14,514 nucleotides of DNA from Euperipatoides rowelli (Eukaryota; Onychophora; Udeonychophora; Euonychophora; Peripatopsidae): assembly GCA_003024985.2 (NCBI GenBank), contig PXIH01S0007836.1; one strand, given 5' to 3'. Of the stretch, positions 6,441-14,514 are shown in pieces. How positions within the stretch are numbered: position 1 is the stretch's first letter; each line of letters begins with the position of its first letter. The translations under genes were made by a program, and so were the position numbers. A model generated the notes under the pieces. That model did no database searches. It was given only the letters and a program-made list of their open reading frames with translations, and was not told where the DNA came from.

Positions 6441-6995
6441 ACCCTATATTTGGCTCTTAAATCCCCTTTGAAAAATTAATGGAAAGTATAAAGCTCAAGA
6501 TAAAATCTTTGGTGATCCATGTGCACAAATTTCCACCTCGGCAATCCATAGAATGGTGACGAAGAATAATGATGCATTATAAAATATCAAAACTATTGTT
6601 CAATGTAAATAACTATTTACTAATAAAATATAACATTAACATCGGTATTCAATACTAGACTGAAATGATAACACGATTTAAAATTTACTACCATTTCTCA
6701 AATTACACAATTATTTGAAATAACACAATTTGCAAAAAAAAAAGAAGATGTATATGCATAATTTAGAATAAAATAAGACAACACCTGTCAAAATGGTAAA
6801 GTAATTAATCTTCTATGCTTTGTTAATGTTATGGTGGTGTAAACGAGATTAATTCATTTATTTATTTCAAATTCATTTAAATTCTTTATAGGAATGCTTT
6901 TCTATAAATAAATGTTAAGCTTATTAGCCTAAATTCAAACCAATTCCTCCGCAAATACCCCATCTATAGTTACAATTTTTAGCAAATTAATCTAA
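6441..6995. other. AT-rich non-coding DNA
   Basis: Nothing recognisable is seen: no gene, no paired repeats of note. Confidence 0.5.
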
Positions 6996-7292
6996 AGCTG
7001 TGTTTATAGTGGTGACTTTTCCAGAACACGATGAGCATTGTATTGCAATATTGACCAGTGTAAACACTCAAGCAAATTCTGTTGTTATACTTCTTACTGA
7101 ATCCTGTACAGCAACAGCTTCTAGGTAGCAATTGTGATAGATAGCTTTGGCTATCAGTAAAAAATGTGTTCAAGAACCTATATGGCATTACGATTCGCTA
7201 AAATTGTCACATCCGCTCGTCAAGATTTTATAATGGCCGGTGCTATTTGGAAAGACGCCAAAGTTAAGTTTTATTTATTTTTTATTTATTGA
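6996..7292 (+). mobile_element. Possible 5' remnant of a second Myb/SANT-type DNA transposon
   Basis: The segment starts AGCTGTGTTTATAGTGGTG, directly after TAA (6993-6995), a possible TWA duplication. GTGTTTATAGTGGT (7000-7013) has an imperfect inverted partner at 7051-7067 that reads GTGTTTACACTGGT in reverse complement. At 7233 an ATG in a YY1-like context (AATGGCC) opens a 19-residue peptide, M-A-G-A-I-W-K-D-A-K-V-K, before a stop at 7290-7292. The W.D..V arrangement weakly recalls the start of Myb/SANT-like proteins. The ATG lies about 238 bp from the putative end, close to the 245 bp in the Harbinger copy at 3656-4374. No matching right end was found. A first exon of a host gene is an alternative. 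Confidence 0.25.
7000..7067. repeat. Imperfect inverted repeat GTGTTTA...TGGT
   Basis: 7000-7016 and the reverse complement of 7051-7067 agree at about 13 of 17 positions with a 34-nt spacer. TGTTTACACTGG-like arms are frequent in MITE ends. Confidence 0.45.
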
Positions 7293-8719
7293 ATCAAAGA
7301 TTTAAGTCATTGGCTTATACAGTTAGAGTACATTATTATTATGTAACTATTTTCATAATATTTCAAAAACAACAAAAGAAATAAAATAAATTATAAAAGT
7401 GAATAAAAGCAATGAAATTATAATAATAAAGAAATAAATCCTAATGTATATGACTCCGCTTCCCTTTTCCCCTCTCCTTCTTCTTCCTCACTCAAATCAA
7501 TTGAATTGTCCGAATCAAAGCATACTCTTAATTTAATGTAAGCATTTATGCTAACTTTGAATAGATTTAAAACTTTTATCATTTACGCTCTCAGAGAACA
7601 TAATTTTTTTTCTTTTTAAAGATGGGGTTGCATAAAATATCAAAACAATACATTTGAAAGTGAAAAACAATATATAATCCCAAAAAGTAAACTAGCACCA
7701 ACATTTATAGTAAGTTTTAATAATAAAGTTAATCGTAAAATAAAACATTNTGAACAAAAAGATAGTATCCTGCACTTTACCAGCTACTATTTAGTCTCAG
7801 CTCGATTCTATGCGGTGAAATTCAACTATTTTCCAAACTATATTTGAAGCTATGATTGATGCAGGGTTGTTTTTTCTGATCATTATTTTGAGATTTAAAA
7901 ATAAGCTATTTGTATTGTACTGTACTATCGTAGTTAACTTCCAGCATAATTTGAACAATTACCTCTATTTAAACATCACTCATTGCAAATTCAGTCGTGC
8001 TTGAAGGCAGTATAAACATGACTATTGCGATATCTGTACCACAATGTGTATCGGAAAAGGATTCGCTAGTTCTGTGTAAATGTGACTTAAATGGTTAATA
8101 ATAGTGAGTAGAATAAAAATGTCGGTTTTGTTTTCATCACTTCCCATAATCCTTAATATTCCCATTATTTCTTATGGAAAATTTGTTTGATTCACATGTT
8201 TTTCATTTAGAGTTCCAATGAAATCTATAAATTATATACAATATGCTTCCAAATTGTTACCAGAAAAACTAACAACAAATTATTGACACAATATTGAGCA
8301 CACTAGAACAAAATAAAGATTTCATTTCAAATCAAATTTCAACAACCTCCATTTACTAGCAAAATAAATAAATAAAAACCTCCAAACAAAAAGGATTAAA
8401 AATTACTATAAATCAACACAGAGTAGGTTTGTCCCAATTTTTTCAATTAATAAATAACATAATAGGCCTGAACATAGAGAATTATCATCTTTTCCCAATA
8501 AAATTAAATCTAAAACATATCGAATTTATGGTTATCTGAAATTCCAATGGTAGAAAAAAAATTATGTTTACCTTAGATAAACAAGCATCTCCTGACCTAA
8601 TTCCCCCTTTCATCTGGACTGAATTCTTCTATATAATACCAACTATTGAAATTTAAATTTTGCTGTATAAGTTTATGGATTTTATTCTTTATTTGCTGTC
8701 AAGTCCTGCATCTTTGCAG
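7293..8719. other. AT-rich non-coding DNA
   Basis: No gene is supported. At 7973-8092 (+) a 38-codon open stretch has balanced amino-acid composition and higher GC than its flanks, but its 3' splice site is weak and no good donor follows, so it is not called. AATAGGCCT lies at 8461-8469. N at 7750. Confidence 0.45.
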
Positions 8720-8784
8720 TGTATTATACTTTATACAAGCCTAACCGCATCCTTCTTGACATCAGTCGCCAAGATTTCATCTTT
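8720..8784 (+). other. Candidate internal exon (65 bp), low confidence
   Basis: A good 3' splice-site-like sequence (pyrimidine-rich TTTATTCTTTATTTGCTGTC upstream, ending TCTTTGCAG at 8719) is followed by 65 bp and then GTAAGT (8785-8790). Two of three frames are open. The frame starting at 8722 reads Y-Y-T-L-Y-K-P-N-R-I-L-L-D-I-S-R-Q-D-F-I-F, and the one starting at 8720 is also open. GC and CpG are higher than in the flanks. No partner exon or protein family is recognised, and such site pairs arise by chance in AT-rich DNA. Confidence 0.2.
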
Positions 8785-9418
8785 GTAAGTTAATTTCATT
8801 TTTTTTTACACCAAGTCATTTTTAGAACTACCAAATTGTCCCTAAAGAATATAATTGTCAATTTTAAAGTCTGAATTTGTTTTCTAAAAAGTTTTGAATG
8901 TTTTGTAAAATTTTTACAAATGTTAAATAACAAGACTACTACAGTAGATTCACTTAACAATGCAAAGTGATGCAGTTTTGCATAAAATGGCAATGGTTTT
9001 CTTCAGTATGTTTCCGCTTTTACACAAAGTTTATACCTTACAGTTTGAGTTTCGGTTTAGGCCTAGGGCACTTTTTTTAAAAGATTAAGGAAAAAATAAT
9101 AAAAATTAAGCGATTTAATTTTTTCCCCACAGTTTTAAAGCTAAATAATTATACTTTTAGAAAATTAAAGAAAACACTTTATTTATATATTTTGATTTTT
9201 ATGGAAAATGATATATTTTTCCATTCGGTTCACAAGATCCAACTTAGTGTACCGGTAGTTGTATTATTCAATTTTTTCTGAATCTTTGTATAGAATAGAT
9301 TATTTTACAAGTTAGCATTTCTTAATCTATATATTAATACGTGAAGGGAAAACTTTGTACCCCTTTTTAAGCATATTACACGCATGGAGGAGTATGAGAT
9401 TTGGCAGATTTAAAGTTT
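8785..9418. other. AT-rich non-coding DNA
   Basis: Nothing identifiable. A minus-strand 65-codon frame at 8796-8993 is lysine- and phenylalanine-rich low-information sequence and is not called. TAGGCCTA is at 9058-9065. Confidence 0.5.
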
Positions 9419-9546
9419 ATATGGAGAAGGAGTGCAGAAAGATAAAAGTTATATATAATATGTTACAAATACATTAAATTAAAACATTCATTGTTTACGT
9501 TGTGGCGGCTTTTATGAATGTGATACAAATGGCGAGTGAATGAAAT
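9419..9546 (+). repeat. Dispersed repeat family 1, copy A
   Basis: This 128-bp segment recurs in the same orientation at 10603-10750. The last 66 bp (9481-9546 against 10685-10750) differ at one position. The upstream part is more diverged, and copy A lacks about 20 bp. The conserved part contains TTGTTTACGTT (forkhead-like), an 8-bp inverted repeat ACATTCAT/ATGAATGT (9484-9491, 9514-9521) and AAATGGCGAG (YY1-like on the minus strand). It is presumably part of a transposable element; the class is not recognised. Confidence 0.85.
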
Positions 9547-9547
9547 N

Positions 9548-9701
9548 CATAGGGTTTGGGGTATAATGGATTGCACATGTAGTTGGAGTTAGGGTTCAGG
9601 TAACTGTAAGATTAGGACTGTTAATAAAAAATGAAGTCTGCTATACATCTTGATCATGTGACTAAATGGGGCTTAGACCTTCCAGTTTCTAGGCACTCGT
9701 G
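9548..9701 (+). repeat. Dispersed repeat family 2, copy A
   Basis: It begins CATAGGGTTTGGGGT and matches the reverse complement of 11473-11613 along its length, roughly three quarters identical by eye with small gaps. The best-conserved block includes TAGGACTGT.AATAAAAAAT and TTGATCATGTGACTAAA. It starts one base (N9547) after family 1 copy A, so both may be parts of one element. Confidence 0.8.
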
Positions 9702-9867
9702 TCATTGTAAGGGAGTCAGTCAATTTCTAGACACCGAGAGTGTTTGGTTGTACTTGCTGTCAGGCATTCTATTTGGGTCGCTAAACAGGAACTATTACAC
9801 AAAATTGGGTCGTGACTCAAAAATGTTAGGAAACGCTGCTGTAAACCAATCAGCTATTGAACAGTAG
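9631..9867 (+). other. 78-codon open frame in repeat DNA, not a supported gene
   Basis: The frame runs from ATG at 9631 to the stop before 9868. Its first third lies in repeat family 2, which is also present at 11473-11613, where the frame is not kept. The peptide has no domain, signal or motif I recognise. Its unusually balanced codon content could reflect a decayed transposon gene. ACCAATCAGC near its end (9845-9854) is a CCAAT-box-like sequence. Confidence 0.2.
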
Positions 9868-10017
9868 TAATAAAGTCAAATCTTCAAATTTGGTTAACAA
9901 CTAATAGTTAAAATTCTAAACTATTATATTGGACATCAAAAAAAAAATTGTTTCTGAAACCCTGTGGGATAACTTCCTGTTGATTAAGGTTTCCTGTTTG
10001 TAAATATTAGTATTAGA
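9868..10017. other. Short AT-rich spacer
   Basis: Nothing recognisable between the open frame and the microsatellite. Confidence 0.5.
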
Positions 10018-10154
10018 ATTGATTGATGATTGATTTATCGATGATTGACTGATTGATAGAGATAGATGGATAAAGATATAGATAGATAGATATAGATAGG
10101 CACATAGACAGACAGAAATAGATACACACAGATACAGAGAATAGAGAGAGAGAG
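10018..10154. repeat. Degenerate GATT/GATA/GACA microsatellite with a GA tract
   Basis: It starts as GATT/GATG units (about 10020-10055), moves to GATA units (10056-10098), then to GACA and GATACA variants, and ends in (AG)n at 10143-10153. The minus strand of this tract is open and accounts for much of the low-complexity Ser/Ile/Leu part of a 180-codon frame (9916-10458), which is therefore not a gene. Confidence 0.9.
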
Positions 10155-10169
10155 CAAAAGATATAACAC

Positions 10170-10191
10170 TATACTGTATATTTACAGTATA
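10170..10191. repeat. 9-bp hairpin TATACTGTA/TACAGTATA
   Basis: TATACTGTA (10170-10178) and TACAGTATA (10183-10191) are exact reverse complements around TATT. Confidence 0.75.
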
Positions 10192-10252
10192 ACTCTTTGA
10201 TTTCTTCCATGTTTTCAATGGATAATATATTGTTGTTTCATTCCTATATACA

Positions 10253-10435
10253 CAGGGCTGTAGTCGTAAAAAAAGCACAGGGTATACTATAAATGTTTGG
10301 GAAGTCTGGGGTAAACCCCTCCCCCCCCCACACACCAGCAGTATTCCGGTGGCTGGGTCGCAGTTAGGAGGGGGGGGGGGGGTAGGGGCAAAGCCACCAG
10401 AACATTTTAAAACAAAATTGTATTTGGTGGCCTGT
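10253..10435. repeat. GC-rich repeat segment with poly-C and poly-G tracts
   Basis: It begins CAGGGCTGTAGTCG, a sequence resembling hAT-type termini. It contains GGGGTAAACCCC (10308-10319), a C-rich tract (10316-10329), a tract of more than ten G (about 10370-10382) that could pair with it, and GGTGGCT (10348-10354) with AGCCACC (10392-10398) around the G tract. A further pair is GCCACCA (10393-10399) with TGGTGGC (10425-10431). This is typical of an old animal dispersed repeat. No target duplication (left 8 bp TATATACA) was found on the right, so its class is unproven. Confidence 0.5.
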
Positions 10436-10602
10436 GAATCAAAAATTTCATTAGTCAATGACCTATCATATCAGTAGTTCACTAATAACTAAATAAAATA
10501 TTGTAGTTAAAATAAAATTAACAACTTTATATTGAAATGAATAATTTACCAAGAAAAGCCATTCAAAATTTTAAGGTAAACATATTTTATTCATAAATCT
10601 AT
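10436..10602. other. Short AT-rich spacer
   Basis: Nothing recognisable. Confidence 0.5.
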
Positions 10603-10750
10603 ATATGGAGAAGAAGTGCAATAGCTAAAATTTATATATAATATATGTTACAAATAAATTAAATTAAATAAAATATTTCACATCAAAACATTCATTGTTT
10701 ACGTTGTGGCAGCTTTTATGAATGTGATACAAATGGCGAGTGAATGAAAT
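10603..10750 (+). repeat. Dispersed repeat family 1, copy B
   Basis: 148 bp, same orientation as 9419-9546, starting 1184 bp further on. It includes about 20 bp (TAAAATATTTCACATC region, about 10668-10684) missing from copy A. The 3' boundary GTGAATGAAAT is identical in both copies, and sequence beyond it differs (TTTCTTATTT here, family 2 in copy A). A shared 3' boundary suggests a true element end. Confidence 0.85.
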
Positions 10751-11472
10751 TTTCTTATTTTATTTATTTTATCTTCTCTTATAAGTTATTGGTCGAATTT
10801 CGACCAATGGATTACTTGTGTAAATAAATATATGGAGGGATAAGCTTACTATATAACAATTAATTCTGTCAGTAAACCTCAACAATATAAATTTAAAAAG
10901 TTATAACGTTGTAGTCTATTTTTCCTTTTCTTTTTCATATCTCTGCAGTATTAAAAAAATGCTAGAGTTTATAAAGAAAGGATTTTGTTCCTGAATTCTC
11001 CCCACCTGGGTACATTTATAGTATATTGTATAACCTTCAATAGGAAATATGAAAATAGAAATTTTAAATGGAAATATTTAAGCAAAAGATGATCATAACT
11101 TGTTTATATTTATACAAAAAGAATCATTTTATTGCAGATTTGAACTTTTTTGTTATCAAAATTCATCAGAATAAATGTTTCTATTTTAACCTTGATTTAA
11201 AAATCGGGTGAAATAATTTAAAATATTGATTTTTTTTATTTTCCGTGTACAAATCAAGTAAAAATGTATCAGTCATAATAATAAACACCTTAGATGAAGA
11301 AAGGGGCAACTTATATTTATATTTTGAAATTTTAGTAAAAGTGATGCAAATTTATAATTAATATTAAATTTGTGATATTTTTAAAAAGAATATACGCCTT
11401 TTGAAAAAAATAATTGGGATAATAAACAATCAAAAATTAACCATAGCCTACTTATCTATATATTATAAAATC
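10751..11472. other. AT-rich non-coding DNA
   Basis: No gene or RNA is recognised. A small hairpin, GGTCGAAATTTCGACC with the inner AAATTT as spacer, lies at 10791-10806. Confidence 0.5.
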
Positions 11473-11613
11473 CACGAGAGCCTAGAAATGGGGTTCAATT
11501 AGTAACATTTTAGTCACATGATCAAAATGAATAGCAGCCTTATTTTTTATTTACAGTCCTAACCTAACCGTAACTCCTACTACATATTAAACCCACTATG
11601 ACCCAAACCTATG
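11473..11613 (-). repeat. Dispersed repeat family 2, copy B (inverted)
   Basis: The reverse complement aligns with 9548-9701 from CATAGG at 11613 to CTCGTG at 11473. Beyond either end the two copies diverge. Together they form an inverted pair about 1.9 kb apart. Confidence 0.8.
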
Positions 11614-11848
11614 ATAATCTAGAGGTGAAATAATCCTTTTTTTGATCGATTTCAATAATTTTGACACCATTTTCATACATGCGATGTTAAAAACGCTGTA
11701 AAATCTCACAATTGGACCCCATTTTTATCCATTCCTTTAAAAACCTTGGTTACATAACCAAAATAGACTAGCTCCATCTATTGATTAAAATTGTAACTAA
11801 AATTAAAAAACTCAAGCTAATATTAGTATTGGGTTTTAACCTTTCGAA
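11614..11848. other. AT-rich spacer
   Basis: Nothing is identified except a 7-bp hairpin TTGGTTA/TAACCAA (11746-11752, 11755-11761). Confidence 0.5.
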
Positions 11849-12060
11849 TTTTTACGTTTTTAAACCAATGGGGGAAGGGGAGAAAAAACAGGGGTAGAGT
11901 AGGGTAGGGTGAGTAAAAACAGGGGGAGATTGGGAGAGAGGGAAAACAGGAGGAAGAGGAGGAAATGGGTGGGTGGGTGAAGGGGGGAAGGGTAAAAGTG
12001 GTTGGAGGAGGGAACAATAAGATTTTTTCATTTTTAAACAAATGGGGAGGGAGGAAAATA
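11849..12060 (+). repeat. G-rich purine block bounded by a direct repeat
   Basis: About 190 bp on this strand are nearly all purine with many G runs. The block starts with T5-ACG-T5-AAACCAATGGGG (11849-11873) and finishes with a related copy, T5-CA-T5-AAACAAATGGGG (12024-12047). This suggests a tandem unit of about 175 bp present a little more than once. The minus-strand proline/serine-rich frame (11823-12074) is a composition effect, not a gene. Confidence 0.7.
11967..11987 (+). other. Canonical G-quadruplex motif
   Basis: GGG-T-GGG-T-GGG-TGAA-GGGGGG has four G runs with loops of 1, 1 and 4 nt, which fits the standard G3+N1-7 rule. Short single-T loops give especially stable quadruplexes. 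Further G runs on both sides allow alternative folds. Confidence 0.8.
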
Positions 12061-13743
12061 TTAATTGCTGTCATTTAAAAGCCTAGGGTGCAGATGTTCT
12101 GCTCCGGGTTATGATTTATTAAAATAACATTTCCATATTAGGTACAATAGGTAAGGAACACATCATATCTTTGATCAGACAACACATTAATAACATTTAC
12201 TACAGTATCTATCAATAGTTTAAGGCTCTTTTATACTTTTCGGAACGGGTCATCAATTCCATTTGGTCTGTCTTGCAAATGAAGATGTGTGCACAAATTT
12301 GTTCATAGTTTTCTGCAGGGTTTAGTCCGCAATAAACAAAATTGCTGTGTTGCCAAACATTCTCTTATTTCAAGAGTTTTCTTTTTTAATTTTAGCCATC
12401 AAAATGAATTACAATCAACTTTTAGTATTGCACAAAATATTTCATTTTTACTCTATTTACTGATTTACAAAAATCTAATTCCAAAGACGATGTTATCAAA
12501 CTAAATCAATTGGGACTAGAACAACAGTGTACTTATTAAACCTAAAATATGATTGGTTCATTAACTAAACAAGACTGTTAACAAATGGATAGGTCTTTTC
12601 CTTTAATAATGTATGATGATGGATCACTCTTTGTCTTTTGATTGTGCAAACCTGACAGGCAGTGCTCATGATCTAACGGAGAGCTATCCCTATTTTAAGC
12701 AATAAATAGCTATACATAGAAGTATAAACAAGTCTTTATTCTTAAGTAAGAAGAGGAGACCTAAGAGAGAAGACAAAACAGCTGAAGTTAAAAATATATC
12801 CAAATACTACTTTAGTAATATTTATTTCAGGCAATATTGGACTCCAATTGAATGTGTCTATACCATGTGACTTCTGAATATTTAAAATCATTAAATATCA
12901 TTTATAAATTATTTTCTTATAAAACAAACAGTGCTGAAGTATATAAGTTTGGGATTAATATCAAATAATAAAATTCAAGGATCAAATACATTTAAATATT
13001 CTTTATTTTAAAATAAGCCAGTTTAATAATTCAATGCAAGTATTAGCAACGCCAGGTAAATGTGTATCAGAATTCAATGGGTTACCATTAAAAGATGCTA
13101 CGATAATGTTACCGTTACTAAGCTAAAATCGTAACCCAGTTATAAACAGATGTCATGTTTTGTAAAATAAAAAAGCTTTCAAAATACCATATACAAGTTA
13201 CTTAGAAGTTTTTTCTCATTAGAAAGATTATCTTTCAACAATAAATTTGCAGATTAGCAAAAAGTCTACTCTCAATTAAATTTATCCCTTCTAAATGTTT
13301 TTAAGCCATTTATTTGGATATAAACCATGGTGAATAATATATTCAAGCTTTACTTTTCTTTTTTCTTCTTGCTTTTATAGATATCACAATTTTACAAATA
13401 TAAATGTCTTTATAAGCTAATCTGTGTCAAATCACAAAAATCAATTATTTTCAGAAAAAATTTTAATTTATTTTTATTATTGAATGATTTTTACTTTTAA
13501 AATGAGATGAATCAAGAAAATAACGATCATGTAGTCCGTTGGATTGTGGATGTGTGAATGTTGTTGGCTAAGCCTTATGAATTAAATAACATGAAACTTT
13601 TAATCATTTATTTATAGTACGTTGATGTAATATTTAGTGTTTCTATACCAAATTAATCTCCAAGATTAGAATTGTGAATTGAACTTTGACATATAATACA
13701 ATATTTTCATAATTTAATTTTCTCCTAACTTAATGATTTGATT
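12061..13743. other. AT-rich non-coding DNA
   Basis: No gene is supported. A 71-codon frame at 12289-12504 (+) has no recognisable motif. A strong 3' splice-site-like sequence (TTTATTTCAG) ends at 12830, but all frames stop within 45 bp and no donor follows. Slightly GC-richer patches are at 12640-12690 and 13045-13135. TTATTTTAAAATAA (13003-13016) is a 14-bp palindrome. Confidence 0.45.
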
Positions 13744-13899
13744 ATGCAGGTTTATGTAAGAATAGAAAAAAAAAGGTTGTCTAGTTTTATACTGGATGGC
13801 AGTCATCTTTACCATTTATCTATCATTTTATTCACAGTAGAGAATGAAGACAGGACATATCTATCAGCCTGTTGTTGTACAAAGTTGTATTCGGATTAA
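13744..13899 (+). other. Candidate terminal exon / 51-codon frame, low confidence
   Basis: A good branch-site plus pyrimidine-tract plus acceptor sequence (TTTTCTCCTAACTTAATG, then ATTATGCAG ending at 13749) leads into an open frame that stops at TAA 13897-13899. Read as an ORF from ATG 13744 it has 51 codons. The peptide includes R-I-E-K-K-R-L, L-D-G-S-H-L-Y and E-N-E-D-R-T-Y-L-S-A-C-C-C-T-K-L-Y. I recognise no family. An alternative exon, 13841-13936, uses a different frame, with acceptor TTCACAGTAG and donor AAA|GTGAGT. Both readings may be chance. Confidence 0.18.
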
Positions 13900-14462
13900 A
13901 CTCACTTTAAAAAGTTCATTCTACGATATTTATAAAGTGAGTATTTTGACTATAAGCATCAATTTTGCATCTACTCATCACCATATCTTTTATTAAAATG
14001 CTGGTGACAAATTATCTTCTTATAAAAAACAGGAAGACAAATTAAATATTCAAGTAAAAATTAATAAAATCAAGCAAATAAAATAATTTTATGGGTGTAG
14101 ACAATATAATTTCATATTGGGTCCATTCCTAAATTATAAAATTGGTGGACATATTTTTTATAAATACCAAAAATCTAAAGCAACTTAAATCTGCTAATTC
14201 CAGTAACAAGGTGACATGGAATCAGACAAAATATAACTTAATGAAAACATCTAATGATTGATTTAATCAATCCATTTACAAATCTGAAGATCATAAATAC
14301 AAGAGATATTTTTAAACATAACTTTCACCTTATTTGATACTTGATAGAAAAAATAATAATTAGAATGGTTTATTTATGAAATTTATTGGGCTTTGCATGA
14401 ATAAAAATTTACTTGGTATACAGTATTAGCAACTATACAAAACATATGCCTAACATTTCAAC
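13900..14462. other. AT-rich non-coding DNA
   Basis: Nothing recognisable. GTATACAGTAT near 14417 is another member of the recurring TACAGTA-type motif. Confidence 0.5.
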
Positions 14463-14514
14463 TTACCAAAATGTAACTGGTTACCAAAATGTAACTGGTT
14501 ACCAAAATGTAACT
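14463..14514. repeat. 18-bp minisatellite running to the window edge
   Basis: The unit GGTTACCAAAATGTAACT is present 2.9 times (14463-14478, 14479-14496, 14497-14514) without mismatches, and the last unit ends exactly at the window edge. Each unit contains the inverted pair GTTAC/GTAAC. The array probably continues beyond the window. Confidence 0.9.

Noticed and set aside
6979-7188. 69-codon minus-strand frame
   Set aside because: It overlaps the inverted repeat of the possible transposon end in the opposite direction and shows no motif.
7973-8092. 38-codon open stretch with balanced composition
   Set aside because: The acceptor is weak, there is no good donor, it ends in a stop, and no family is recognised.
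1948-9547. Four isolated N bases (1948, 4212, 7750, 9547)
   Set aside because: They are single unresolved base calls, not gaps or biological features.
9916-10458. 180-codon minus-strand frame, the longest in the window
   Set aside because: It runs through the GATA/GATT microsatellite and the poly-C/poly-G repeat; its Ser/Ile/Leu and Pro/Gly content comes from those tracts.
9419-10750. LTR retrotransposon with 9419-9546 and 10603-10750 as LTRs
   Set aside because: The repeats lack TG..CA ends, primer binding site, polypurine tract and flanking duplications, and the interior is microsatellite and other repeats.
11823-12074. 83-codon minus-strand Pro/Ser-rich frame
   Set aside because: It is the complement of the G-rich purine block, so its composition is a by-product.

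Overview
This window looks like nuclear DNA of an animal, probably a marine invertebrate. It is very AT-rich, with GC near 30% by eye. It has no long open reading frame, no operon-like spacing and no rRNA or tRNA. It carries remnants of several animal transposon classes, microsatellites and a minisatellite. The palindrome AGGCCT, usually inside TAGGCCTA, occurs at least five times where less than one is expected; from memory this is common in echinoderm and related genomes, so an ambulacrarian source is a guess. The window is best read as intergenic or intronic sequence. No complete host gene can be supported.

Layout. 1-830: AT-rich DNA with a possible hAT-type terminus ending at 203. 835-984: 3' tail of a LINE-type retrotransposon with a UUCG-type hairpin, a 16-bp palindrome and an (AAT)9 end. 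985-3655: AT-rich DNA with small repeats and hairpins. 3656-4374: a 719-bp PIF/Harbinger-type DNA transposon with 21-bp terminal inverted repeats (TIRs) and a TTA target-site duplication (TSD). It contains a broken Myb/SANT-like gene on the minus strand. 5792-6184: a 393-bp non-autonomous hAT element with a perfect 8-bp TSD. 6249-6440: an unidentified island of higher GC. 6996-7292: possibly the 5' remnant of a second Myb/SANT-type transposon. 8720-8784: a short candidate exon. 9419-9701: two repeat families side by side; one recurs in direct orientation at 10603-10750 and the other in inverted orientation at 11473-11613. 10018-10435: a GATA/GATT microsatellite followed by a poly-C/poly-G repeat segment. 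11849-12060: a G-rich purine block with a canonical G-quadruplex motif. 13744-13899: a weak terminal-exon candidate. 14463-14514: an 18-bp minisatellite that reaches the window edge.

The two best-supported calls are the Harbinger and hAT elements. Each has matching termini and a target duplication of the length typical of its superfamily. Four isolated N bases (1948, 4212, 7750, 9547) are unresolved positions.
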